Shown: positions 24,906-33,997 of the stretch, piece by piece
Position numbering within the stretch: position 1 is the stretch's first letter
Layout: every line of letters begins with the position of its first letter
Assembly: GCF_000429945.1 (NCBI RefSeq)
Contig: NZ_AUCV01000055.1
Span: 1-35,932 of the forward strand
DNA length: 35,932 bases
Reading direction: 5' to 3'
Source of the DNA: Desulfogranum japonicum DSM 18378
GTDB lineage: Bacteria; Desulfobacterota; Desulfobulbia; Desulfobulbales; Desulfobulbaceae
The notes under the pieces: generated by a model
Told to the model about the DNA's origin: nothing
Databases searched by the model: none
The model's input: the letters and a program-made list of their open reading frames with translations, nothing else
Made by a program: the position numbers and the translations under genes

Positions 24906-27800
24906 TCAGAGGAGTTGCCTTTGCGCCTGCGTCGCAAACCAGCCTGACTGTTCCATCAGTTCCTGAAATGTCCCTACCTGGGTGACGTGACCGTTTTCCA
25001 AAACATAAATCCGGTGTGCATGTATAACGGTGCTGAGTCTGTGGGCGATGATTACCCTGGTAATATTCAGGGAATCGATACTGGAAGCCACAAGCTTCTG
25101 GGTGGTATTGTCCAGGGCACTGGTGGCTTCATCAAAAAGCAGTAGTTTGGGATTACGGGCAAGGGCTCTGGCAATCATCAGACGCTGCTTCTGGCCGCCG
25201 GAAAAGGTCCGGGCACTCTCAGAAATCACCGTAAAAATACCCATGGCCATATCCTTGACATCACTTTCAAGCCCTGCCAGCCGGATGGCATTCCAGGCAT
25301 CGTCAACACTCAGATCAGTCCCCCCGGCTATATTGTCATAAATACTTCCAGGCAGCATATTCCCGTTCTGCAGCACCACCCCGATCTGTTTTCTCACCAG
25401 ATCGGGATCAAGCTGGCTCAACCCCATTTTATCATAAAAAACTTCACCGGACTCCAGCTCTTCAAACCCGAGCAGCACCCGAAATACCGTTGATTTTCCA
25501 GAGCCTGAATTGCCGACAATTGCAATAAACTCACCAGGATCAGCATGCAGGGAAACATCCTTGAGCACCTGCGGCAGATCTTTGCCGTATCGAAAACTGG
25601 CGTGACTCAACTCGATGGAGCCTGAGAGGATACCCGGATCTATCTTGACAGTGCTCTTCTCCGGCACAGCTTCTATGATCGGATCAATCCGTTTGAACAG
25701 CAGGGCCACGCTGGTCAAAAACTGCATTACAGTGGCAGTGGAAAGGATGGCACTGATGAACATGCCCATGGCAGCGGTAAAGGCCGCATATTGCCCGCCG
25801 TCAAGGAGACCTTCCCAGTGATAGAGGAGAAGTGCGATGATGACCATCTTGGAAACCGGATCAAAAAATTTGGAAAAGGTTTCCTGGTAGGCCGAATACC
25901 GTTTTGCCTGGTAATCCAATTGTTTCTGCTCGGAGAACAGCCTGCTCCACCGCTCATAAGCCCGCCATTCCGCACCGGCTGACTTCAGTTTGGAAATGCC
26001 GGTTGTAAACTGCAGCACCATACCTGAAATGCGGCCCTGCATATCAAATAACCGGGTGGAGGTTCGATACTGCTTCCAGGCCAGCAAACCGATGACCACA
26101 GCGGCCAGGACAGCCAGGCCAAGGCCACAGAAAGCGAGCTTGGCATCAAAGTGGAACATGACCAGAAAATTGACCGAGGCAAATATTCCTCCCAGGGCCG
26201 TGGTAACGATGGTTCCCTTCAGCTGGTTGGTTACCTCGATTACGCTGTTGGCCCGATTTGCCAGATCACCGGCACTATACTGCCTGAAAAACGTAAGCGG
26301 CAGTTTTAACAGCCGATCCCACACTGCCGGCTGAACAGCTGCCTCTCCCTTGAAATTACCCCGCATCATAGCCACGGCCTTCAACAATTCAAAAATTGTC
26401 GAAGCAACGGCTGCCGTCACAAGTCCAAGTGCGATCTGATACAGATAGCCCAAATCATTACTGGGAATGACTTCATTCATGACTTCCGAGGTTATGATCG
26501 GGGTAAGCAGCCCGATTATGGCGGCAAGAAATCCAGAGATCCATATGATTTTTGCTTCTCGTCTGCACTCTGTCCATGCAAGATTGAAAACTTTTTTCAG
26601 ACTCAGACGGAAATCAGGCAAGGGCTTGAAAAATATAAACGCCCGGTCAACAAACTGGTCACAATTTTTTGCGTTTATGACCTGCGGGTGGGGGTTGTCG
26701 GAGAAATACACCTTCATGTGCTTGTTTCCGTAAGGCATGAAGGCTACGGGCTGCTCATCGCTTTTTGTGTAGCCGAGCATGGGCATGGTTTCGCTTTCGT
26801 ACCACCTGTCACGCAGTTTGACTTCATGGAAACGCAGGTTATTGGCTTTGCATATCAATGCCAGGGGAGGCTCGTCGCTCTGGTATTCCAAAATCTCCGG
26901 AGGAACGAAATCAATACCCAGACCTTTGCCGATACGTTCCAGGCTCGTAAGCAGGGGATCATTGTCTACAGATATCGATTCTGTATCATCAAACTGAGGG
27001 TCAAGCAACCGGGCAAGATAGCCTATGGATTTACGCCATTTTCTCGTATCGCGTTCCCTCTGATAGGCGGCAAATCTGGAAATATCATGATCAAGCCTTT
27101 CCAGGCGTTTATAGCAATGATCGGTACAAAAACTGCTCACGGCATCCAAAGTTCGGGACAGGCCATATTTCTCAATCAGTTCTGTGCTTGTAAACAGCAC
27201 CGCGGTCTGCTCGCTGGCACAGGTGCATTGCAGTACAAAGGAGTGGCATAACAGCACAGGAAAAGCTGCAGCATGATCCACCGCAAAATGATCCGGTATG
27301 CAGAACTCAATGATATCATCGGGCGGGGCCATCCACAGCAGTGTGTGCGAGGTGGTGGTCAAGCGAAGTGATTTTTCTGCGAACAGATCCACCTTTTCTG
27401 TATCCCGGTGGAGGTATAGGTCTGCCCTGGTATTGATCTGCGGGGCCATAAAGCGACCAATACTGTTTCCCCATGTGTCGAGCAGAGGTCCAGTAACGGT
27501 CGCCGGGATATGGGCATCTTCCATGGGCAGGGTAAAAATCACAGTCTCTTCAGCCGCTTTTGCCAGGAGCCCTGTCTGCCCCAGAAGATTGGTATTGAAA
27601 AAGAACAGATCGTCATCCGTAAAAGAGACGACATGGTGCAGCCTGCCCACAGGTTTTCCCTGGGTATCGACTCTGGAAACAAACACATCCAGGTGTCCGG
27701 ATTGCACCCAGGCAAGGGAGTTTTCACCATGCAGTGCGACATCCTGATTGCTTGCGATGACCTGTCTCAGGCCTTTTTTCTGAAAATATTCTCCTGGCAT
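24906..27800 (-). CDS. NHLM-type ABC transporter permease/ATPase with N-terminal extension
   Basis: The 964-residue protein has a long soluble N-terminal part (about 1-390), then a six-helix export-type membrane domain (about 410-680) and an ATPase domain with GNSGSGKSTVFR (Walker A), FSGGQKQRLMIARALARN (signature) and LLLFDEATSALD (Walker B). This matches the second, peptidase-free transporter of NHLP clusters (TIGR03797-like). Its N-terminal region contains a stretch like cyclic-nucleotide-binding folds (HGENSLAWVQSGHLDVFVSR) and Cys residues. It starts 11 bp after the peptidase transporter's stop and probably works beside it, perhaps as a heterodimer. The ribosome-binding site is weak. Confidence 0.85.
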   Translation of the reverse strand: MPGEYFQKKGLRQVIASNQDVALHGENSLAWVQSGHLDVFVSRVDTQGKPVGRLHHVVSFTDDDLFFFNTNLLGQTGLLAKAAEETVIFTLPMEDAHIPATVTGPLLDTWGNSIGRFMAPQINTRADLYLHRDTEKVDLFAEKSLRLTTTSHTLLWMAPPDDIIEFCIPDHFAVDHAAAFPVLLCHSFVLQCTCASEQTAVLFTSTELIEKYGLSRTLDAVSSFCTDHCYKRLERLDHDISRFAAYQRERDTRKWRKSIGYLARLLDPQFDDTESISVDNDPLLTSLERIGKGLGIDFVPPEILEYQSDEPPLALICKANNLRFHEVKLRDRWYESETMPMLGYTKSDEQPVAFMPYGNKHMKVYFSDNPHPQVINAKNCDQFVDRAFIFFKPLPDFRLSLKKVFNLAWTECRREAKIIWISGFLAAIIGLLTPIITSEVMNEVIPSNDLGYLYQIALGLVTAAVASTIFELLKAVAMMRGNFKGEAAVQPAVWDRLLKLPLTFFRQYSAGDLANRANSVIEVTNQLKGTIVTTALGGIFASVNFLVMFHFDAKLAFCGLGLAVLAAVVIGLLAWKQYRTSTRLFDMQGRISGMVLQFTTGISKLKSAGAEWRAYERWSRLFSEQKQLDYQAKRYSAYQETFSKFFDPVSKMVIIALLLYHWEGLLDGGQYAAFTAAMGMFISAILSTATVMQFLTSVALLFKRIDPIIEAVPEKSTVKIDPGILSGSIELSHASFRYGKDLPQVLKDVSLHADPGEFIAIVGNSGSGKSTVFRVLLGFEELESGEVFYDKMGLSQLDPDLVRKQIGVVLQNGNMLPGSIYDNIAGGTDLSVDDAWNAIRLAGLESDVKDMAMGIFTVISESARTFSGGQKQRLMIARALARNPKLLLFDEATSALDNTTQKLVASSIDSLNITRVIIAHRLSTVIHAHRIYVLENGHVTQVGTFQELMEQSGWFATQAQRQLL

Positions 27801-27811
27801 AGTGTCACGTA

Positions 27812-29962
27812 TCAGTTTTCAATCAATGTGGCATAGATACCGTCAGAGTCCTGGATCAATTCTTCGTGGCGTCCCCTTTGCACAATTTTCCCCTTATCCA
27901 TGACAATGATTTCATCGCTATCTCTGATGGTACTGAGGCGGTGTGCAATAATCAGACAGGTGATGCCTCTTCTCCGCAGATTCCTGTCTATTGCCTGTTC
28001 CACCACTGGGTCGAGTGCGCTTGTAGCTTCATCGAGTATCATAATGGAAGGATCGGTTACCAGTGCCCTGGCGATCTCAAGCCGCTGACACTGGCCGCCG
28101 CTGAAATTTTTGCCGCCTTCATCCACTTCACTGTTATAGCCTCCGGCCCGAAGTAAAATTTCATCGTGGATGCAGGCATCTTTAGCCGCCTGAATCATCT
28201 GCGACTCAAGAATTGTCTGGTCCCACAGAGTGATATTCTCCTTCACAGTGCCCTGGAAAAGAAATATTTCCTGGTCAACAAAAGATACTGATTTGCAGAT
28301 ACACTGCCTGGTATAGTCTTCGCGTGGTTCGCCATCGAGCAGCACTTTGCCGCTCCAGGGTTTATACAGGCCGGAAATCAGGCGGCTGACAGTACTTTTA
28401 CCGCTGCCGGAAGCGCCAACCAGTGCAACCCTGCTTCCAGGCCGAAGTTCAAGATGAAAATTTTCGATAAACGGATCCTGCAGGGGATTATAGCCGAAAC
28501 AGATATCAGCAAGAGTGAGGGAGCCTTCTATCTTCTCAATTGGCAGCTTTTGCGTCTCGTCTTCGCTGTAGACCGGGTCAGCCTGGTAATGCATCACATC
28601 GTCGACACGATTCAGATCCCCTTCTATCTCCTGCAGCCTGGAACCAAGGGTGATGAGTTTATTGACAGGGTCGGAGAAAGTAGTCATCAAGCCCTGAAAA
28701 GCGACCAGGGAACCGATGGTGAGATAGCCGTTCATTACCCGGAGCGCTCCCAGGGACAGGATGGTGGCTGTCATCAACTGATTCAGACACTTGGGCATGA
28801 TAGACAAAATCTGAGTGGGGAGTTCCAGTTGCTGCCTGGCATTGAACACCTTGGAATAGATACCGATCCATCTGTTGAAAAAATCAGTCTCTTGACCGGA
28901 AGCCCTCAGAGATTCGATGATCTGCACCCCACCCATGGAGGTGGAGGACAATTTGGCTTTGTCCTTTTGAATGATACGATTCAGGTCTGTTCTTTTACGG
29001 GAGATCAAGCGCAGAAAGAAGAGATTGACCAGAGAGAACAGTACTCCCACCGCAGTAAGGGAGACATCGTAGGTGGCCATAACCACGACATAAAATGCCA
29101 CAGTGGCCAGGTTCACCGTATTGGTAGCCAGGTCGCCGCCAAGGAGATTGGCCACCTGATCATTGAGCTGCACCCTGCTTCCCACCTCCCCGCCATGGCG
29201 CTGGGTGTAAAACACCATGGGGAGCTTGAAAATGTGCAGGATATATTTACCGGATGTGACCAGGGCCAGCTTAATCTGCAGCTTGAGGATATACAGCTGT
29301 TGCAGCAGGGTTACTCCTGTGAGAAAAACAATGGCAACACCAAAACTCCACATCAGTGGATTGGCCCAGTCATCATGCCCGGAAGCCATGATGTCGTCCA
29401 TGAAAATTTTAGAAAAGGATGGAATGGCCAGACCTGGCAGGATGGTGGCCAGGCCTAGGGCCACAATAAAAAGTAACGTTGCCTTGTAGTCTTTCAGCCG
29501 CCTGATAAGGGATGCAAGGACATTGGATGGAGAACCTTTTGGCTCAAACTGTTCTCCAGGCTCCATCAACAGGGTCACACCGGTGAAAGCACCGTTAAAC
29601 TCTTCCCAGCTCACCGTTCTCGGCCCGGTTGCGGGATCATTGATATAGACCAGATCTCCCCTGAAGCCTTCCACAACCAGGAAATGGTTGAAGTTCCAGA
29701 AGACAATCATCGGAAATGTATAGTTCTTCAGGTTGGTCGGCTTGGATATCATCTTGCCCGAAGCCTGTAACCCATACTGCCTTGCTACCTTGAGAATATT
29801 GTTCGCCTTGCTGCCATCCCGGGTAACACCACACTCCACCCGCAATTTTTCCAGAGGCTCAAACCTCTTATAATACCCGAGGACAATGGCAAGTGCAGCG
29901 GCACCACATTCAACCGCTTCCATTTGAATGATGGTTGGTGTTTTTGCGCGCATATTCTTCAA
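27812..29962 (-). CDS. NHLM-type ABC exporter with N-terminal C39 peptidase
   Basis: The 716-residue protein has a C39 cysteine protease domain (1-140) with QMEAVECGAA (Cys19), FNHFLVVEG (His93) and YINDPATGPR (Asp109), so the catalytic triad is intact. Six membrane helices follow (about 160-430), then an ATPase with GASGSGKSTVSR, SGGQCQRLEIARAL and IMILDEATSALD. It would cut the precursor after the double glycine and export the product. This matches the peptidase/ATP-binding exporter of NHLP systems (TIGR03796-like). The frame opens with TTG 29962; ATG 29953 is an alternative three codons in. It follows the HlyD-type gene by about 40 bp. Confidence 0.9.
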   Translation of the reverse strand: MKNMRAKTPTIIQMEAVECGAAALAIVLGYYKRFEPLEKLRVECGVTRDGSKANNILKVARQYGLQASGKMISKPTNLKNYTFPMIVFWNFNHFLVVEGFRGDLVYINDPATGPRTVSWEEFNGAFTGVTLLMEPGEQFEPKGSPSNVLASLIRRLKDYKATLLFIVALGLATILPGLAIPSFSKIFMDDIMASGHDDWANPLMWSFGVAIVFLTGVTLLQQLYILKLQIKLALVTSGKYILHIFKLPMVFYTQRHGGEVGSRVQLNDQVANLLGGDLATNTVNLATVAFYVVVMATYDVSLTAVGVLFSLVNLFFLRLISRKRTDLNRIIQKDKAKLSSTSMGGVQIIESLRASGQETDFFNRWIGIYSKVFNARQQLELPTQILSIMPKCLNQLMTATILSLGALRVMNGYLTIGSLVAFQGLMTTFSDPVNKLITLGSRLQEIEGDLNRVDDVMHYQADPVYSEDETQKLPIEKIEGSLTLADICFGYNPLQDPFIENFHLELRPGSRVALVGASGSGKSTVSRLISGLYKPWSGKVLLDGEPREDYTRQCICKSVSFVDQEIFLFQGTVKENITLWDQTILESQMIQAAKDACIHDEILLRAGGYNSEVDEGGKNFSGGQCQRLEIARALVTDPSIMILDEATSALDPVVEQAIDRNLRRRGITCLIIAHRLSTIRDSDEIIVMDKGKIVQRGRHEELIQDSDGIYATLIEN

Positions 29963-30003
29963 AATAGCCTCATCTGGTCTACTGTCATGCAGGGACCATC
30001 CTA

Positions 30004-31293
30004 TTAATCAGATGTATCAGTGAGCCAATCAGGTTTTTTCTGTCCCAAGACCTTGTCCTGCACAAAAGGCATGATAAAATCCACTGGCCGCTTCTGTTCG
30101 GTAATTATTTTTGCTGAACAGAGTGTACCGCTTTCAATGGTTAGGGGGGCGCCTTTGCGGGTTGTCCACTTTAAGCCGTTCAACGACTCAGGATCGGGCA
30201 GAAAATATGCAGATGCCTCATAGGGGGCGCCATTGGCGGTCATATTCTGCACGAGCAGGTCATTTTTCAATTCCATGTTCATATAGTCTGAGCTGACTGC
30301 AGAATTGGATATATCGGAAACAAAACCTACCAGGTCGCCGTACACGCCATAATCAATGGAAAAAGGAGTCACGATAGCCTGCATTCCCGGCTGCACCTTG
30401 GCACCGTCGTTAGGAGAAATATAGAGTTTGATAACGAGTCCCTGATCAATTTCATCCACCGTTGCCAGCCGGATGATGGTCTGGCCAGTGGTAATCTGCC
30501 GACCTATCCTGGCACTGACCTCAAGGACCTTGCCTTCATAGGGGGAGATGACATTGAGGTTATGCTTGAGCTTTCTGCGCAGATTACTTACCTTCAATGA
30601 CAGTTCCTGGATATCCAGGACCATTGATTTTAACGACTCATTGGAATCGTTCTGGGTGGTGAGCTCATCCAAATCAATCTGCCGGATGTTTGCCTTGATA
30701 TCCTTGATGTCATTCAGGCCTGCTTTTAAATCATTGTCCGCAGATACATAATTAGCCTTTGTATCAAGCCCCTTTTCATAGAGTTCTTTCTGATTATCCC
30801 TCTTCTCCCGCAGCCACTCAATTTCGTTGATTTTGTCTTCCAGCTGCGTTTCGTAGTAGGCTTTATTTATGGCATTCTTTTTACTGGTGGCTTCAAGACG
30901 ATCCTGCTCGTGCAGTTTTTTTCTTGCATATTCGTCTTGCTTATTTTTCAGAGATTCCTGGGCTTCAAGGAGGGAGCTGAGTTGATCGTCCTGGCGTATA
31001 ACGGCAACCAGTTGACCGGGCTTGACTTCGTCACCCACTGCTACAAAGACATTTTCAACCGTTCCGGAACTGTCCGACTCAATGGTCACGTCCCCTTTGA
31101 GTTGAATAATGCCCTGGGCTTTGACAGTAACGGGAATCCTGCCGATAAAGCCCCAGATCAGGACAGCAAAAACAAGAAGAAAAATAAAAAACAGAAGAAA
31201 CAACAGCCTGGGAGAGATTAACTGTGGCAGATGATCCAGCTCTTCGGGCGAGGCCAGTTTGTCCAGCGCTATTCGCCTGTAAGGTATGCTCAT
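30004..31293 (-). CDS. HlyD-family membrane fusion protein (NHLM secretion type)
   Basis: The 429-residue protein has one inner-membrane helix (about 29-50), a lipoyl-like half (GIIQLKGDVTIESDSSGTVE and later ISPYEGKVLEVSARIGRQ), a long coiled coil between (about 105-215), and a beta-barrel region (VKLYIS-type strand, PGMQAIVTPFSIDYG). It bridges the ABC exporters to the TolC-like channel. The start at ATG 31293 has aagga 9 bp upstream. It precedes the peptidase exporter gene, as in NHLM clusters. A 276-bp non-coding gap separates it from the stand-alone YcaO gene, so a separate promoter is possible. Confidence 0.85.
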   Translation of the reverse strand: MSIPYRRIALDKLASPEELDHLPQLISPRLLFLLFFIFLLVFAVLIWGFIGRIPVTVKAQGIIQLKGDVTIESDSSGTVENVFVAVGDEVKPGQLVAVIRQDDQLSSLLEAQESLKNKQDEYARKKLHEQDRLEATSKKNAINKAYYETQLEDKINEIEWLREKRDNQKELYEKGLDTKANYVSADNDLKAGLNDIKDIKANIRQIDLDELTTQNDSNESLKSMVLDIQELSLKVSNLRRKLKHNLNVISPYEGKVLEVSARIGRQITTGQTIIRLATVDEIDQGLVIKLYISPNDGAKVQPGMQAIVTPFSIDYGVYGDLVGFVSDISNSAVSSDYMNMELKNDLLVQNMTANGAPYEASAYFLPDPESLNGLKWTTRKGAPLTIESGTLCSAKIITEQKRPVDFIMPFVQDKVLGQKKPDWLTDTSD

Positions 31294-31569
31294 AGCAAAG
31301 TTCCTTTCAGGTTAAACTCTGATACACGTACCCACTGCAATGTAACATGCTGCAATGGACTATTCGACATGTCGGGAAATTCTTTTCCAGCAGTAACTGC
31401 TCGCAGTGCACCTCAACTTACCGCAATCAGTTTAACGCTCAGATACACGGGTCAGCCTGCTTGTGAAAAGTCCGTGCCCCCTGTACGCAGCTATAAATAC
31501 ATGGGAGACATCATGCTAAACGGCTCCCTTATACATAATTATTTCCAGCGAATGACTCCAGGAAGGCTC

Positions 31570-32727
31570 TTAAAAAATGCCCTCCTTTATTTTTGTACCT
31601 GGAACGATGGTCTTCACTACACTTATAGATGGAATCCGGCTTTCCAGTTCTCGGTGCAGTATGGTTGTAAATCCTGCAGTGGAAAGTTCATGCGATAATA
31701 TATCGTAGTCGTTGCTAATTTTTTTTCCAAGGTAATTATGGTCTATTTCTTCCCACTCAATGGTGGGAAAAGATGAGCTGAAATACTTGCAAACTTTCTC
31801 TATATTTCTTTCGTTGGGCTGTTTCATTCTATGGGCCATGTCTTCACGGCAGCCGTGAAGAAAAACCATTCTGCTCTGTGCCGCTTCCGTAATCGCCCTG
31901 AGGGCAGCTATCTCTGCAGACAGGTGGGCTCCATAGCCCACATTTGCGCGAATATACGCCAGGGGATTGGCTTCATCTATTATTACAGCCCAGAATACAC
32001 TGACTCTGGTCATCACCGATGGCAGCTTAAACAGCCGCAGACATGCCCCGGCCTGGGATACGGACTCGTAAAGTGCTGCCACAAGATTGGATGTGCAATG
32101 CTCCAGGTCAACAAGCAACGTGCCATTATGTTTCAACATCAACGTCCCGCTGCCATTAAAACAGGATGAAACGACATGACGTTCAATGATCTCATAGAGA
32201 CCGTGATTCCTGGCCTCTACAGGGGAGTTGGCACTGGCCAGGCCATTGGCGGTAAAGGAGTGCATTTTTTGCCCTGCTGCATAGACTGCACTCACAGGTA
32301 TCAGGCAGGACGAGGTTTCTCCATCTTCCACAGATTCAGCAACAGCCCAGTCCATGGTGTAATCAAGATCATAGTAGCAGTCGGCATGAAAACACTGTAA
32401 TTCTGGTGGCGTAACCACCTTGCATCCTGATTTTCTTACTTTTGTGACACTGGCGTTTTGTATATCACTCTCAAACGCGGTTACATGGGATCGTTCAACA
32501 GCCTCCATCAAGGCGGAAACCCTGGCATTGGTTGCTATACAGCCTTTACCCCAGCAAACCTGCAGAGCAGGATTATTAGGAGTAAACGCCGCAAAAACAG
32601 GAATATTCAAGACATCCAGACCCGTCACATCAGCACACCGCGTAATGCCTGCAACCGGCCAGTATCCATCAAGGCGCTGAAGTGTTACCTCTGGATGAAC
32701 TTCTCGCCTGGTGCCAATGTCATACAT
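31570..32727 (-). CDS. Stand-alone YcaO-domain protein, TfuA partner
   Basis: The 385-residue protein starts at ATG 32727, chosen because gggag lies 7 bp upstream and it begins 4 bp before the TfuA stop's end region; a longer frame from 32799 would overlap TfuA by 80 bp. It is a lone YcaO domain with MEAVERSHV, TANGLASANSPVEARNHGLY, EIIERHVVSS and AALRAITEAAQSR, the ATP/Mg-binding elements. There is no fused ThiF-like part or winged helix, and no Pro-rich C-terminus (it ends KIKEGIF). Stand-alone YcaO proteins next to TfuA install thioamides in known systems (methyl-coenzyme M reductase, thioamidated peptides). A thioamidating role here is inference from the pairing. Confidence 0.85.
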   Translation of the reverse strand: MYDIGTRREVHPEVTLQRLDGYWPVAGITRCADVTGLDVLNIPVFAAFTPNNPALQVCWGKGCIATNARVSALMEAVERSHVTAFESDIQNASVTKVRKSGCKVVTPPELQCFHADCYYDLDYTMDWAVAESVEDGETSSCLIPVSAVYAAGQKMHSFTANGLASANSPVEARNHGLYEIIERHVVSSCFNGSGTLMLKHNGTLLVDLEHCTSNLVAALYESVSQAGACLRLFKLPSVMTRVSVFWAVIIDEANPLAYIRANVGYGAHLSAEIAALRAITEAAQSRMVFLHGCREDMAHRMKQPNERNIEKVCKYFSSSFPTIEWEEIDHNYLGKKISNDYDILSHELSTAGFTTILHRELESRIPSISVVKTIVPGTKIKEGIF

Positions 32728-33997
32728 GGATACTCCCGTCCAATTTCTGCGGCATGGAATCAAGTTGCTGCCGAGCATACTGCGCCATTTTTCCATCAAG
32801 CTGCAGCTGTTTCAGCAATGCCGCATCGTAATCCCAGTTAAAGCCGAAATATTCCGGCCCTTGAGCAATTACCCAGGCTCCTGTTTCATTATGCTCCGGA
32901 CTTGTCACCCCATGCTCCAATGCCCAGGCATGGGCATAACTGTCTGTCTGTTGCCCCAAATGCTGCTGAAAAATCTGTCGTTTATTTTCCCGTGCCCATT
33001 GGACTGTCGCCGTTTCGGTGAGCAATCCTGTCAGTTCAGAAGCGGTTAGCCCATTGGCAAGGAGATAGCGATCATTTTGAAACATGTGGGCTCTGCTTCT
33101 CAGGAAAAGATCTACATAGGATCTGGGGCACAACAGGCTATGCTCTTTCAGCCATTGCAGTATAAAAAATTTTTCACTCAATGTGTGAAAATGCAACATA
33201 CCCAATTGCCTGCCCAGACTCTCTGCAAAATGATAGCCTCGAACAACACCTTCAGGAAACACGTAGCTCTGGTACATGCTGGAAGTTCTGAGCCACTGCC
33301 ACTTCCGATCAGGCAATCTTCCTGCAAACGTATCGCCGGTCTCCTGTTGGCGCAGACAATCCATGGCCATATTGAGGGCGATCTGCGCATCGACATGCTT
33401 GACATCCAAAGGCCTGGCACTATCCGCTGGAAGTTCTATTTGAAGTTCCTCCAGTATTGCCTGCCATTTTTTCAAGGTCCTCCTGGTGTAATGCACGCCC
33501 TGCATTCTGGAAAGAATGGTGTAGTGCTGCTGTATGCTGATGTTGCCATTTCGTACCAGCATGTCCAGAGTGTAACGGATATCAACCAGGGAAAGTCCGT
33601 CTGCGCTCGCGCAGACCTCATCATCTTTCTCAATACCACCATGAAGATATTGGGAATAAACCCAGCCAACCCCAAGCATCCCGCTGCCATCAAGCTCCAC
33701 CGCCTTGAGCGCGCCCACGCCACCTGCACCAATTATTGTAATACCATGGTCCAGGGCGTCCAGTATCTCCCTGTGCCAGACAGAAGCCCCTCCGTGCTGT
33801 ATACAGTCGACAAGTACAATCACCGCCACATCATGCCGGATAAGTCCCCACACATCTCCCATGCCAGCCGGCCCCTGCAATACCAGAGAAGTAAACCGGG
33901 AGTCCGGCATCAACACCTCACGGGAATCCCGGGCACAGACAACTATTTTTCGACACTGGTCATAACGCATACTGGTCGTCTTTTCGTGTGCATCCAT
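32720..33997 (-). CDS. tfuA: TfuA-like protein (YcaO partner)
   Basis: The 425-residue protein contains the TfuA core: LQGPAGMGDVWGLI, VIVLVDCIQHGGASVWHREI, LDALDHGITIIGAGGVGALK and GMLGVGWVYSQYLHGGIEKD, followed by DDEV. TfuA was first met with trifolitoxin and later shown to work with YcaO in peptide thioamidation, where it may handle the sulfur donor. The C-terminal 250 residues are extra relative to the minimal TfuA core and mainly helical. Its gene is first in the minus-strand cluster; its stop overlaps the YcaO start region. The start is ATG 33997 or ATG 33970. The ribosome-binding site is not clear for either. Confidence 0.8.
   Translation of the reverse strand: MDAHEKTTSMRYDQCRKIVVCARDSREVLMPDSRFTSLVLQGPAGMGDVWGLIRHDVAVIVLVDCIQHGGASVWHREILDALDHGITIIGAGGVGALKAVELDGSGMLGVGWVYSQYLHGGIEKDDEVCASADGLSLVDIRYTLDMLVRNGNISIQQHYTILSRMQGVHYTRRTLKKWQAILEELQIELPADSARPLDVKHVDAQIALNMAMDCLRQQETGDTFAGRLPDRKWQWLRTSSMYQSYVFPEGVVRGYHFAESLGRQLGMLHFHTLSEKFFILQWLKEHSLLCPRSYVDLFLRSRAHMFQNDRYLLANGLTASELTGLLTETATVQWARENKRQIFQQHLGQQTDSYAHAWALEHGVTSPEHNETGAWVIAQGPEYFGFNWDYDAALLKQLQLDGKMAQYARQQLDSMPQKLDGSIHV

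Noticed and set aside
28454..29458. Long plus-strand open frame (334 codons) opposite the C39 exporter
   Set aside because: Antisense to conserved ABC motifs; composition typical of a shadow frame rich in His and Gln.
31294..31569. Second precursor peptide in the gap between YcaO and HlyD
   Set aside because: Both strands give only very short frames with no leader-like or Cys/Ser/Thr-rich end.
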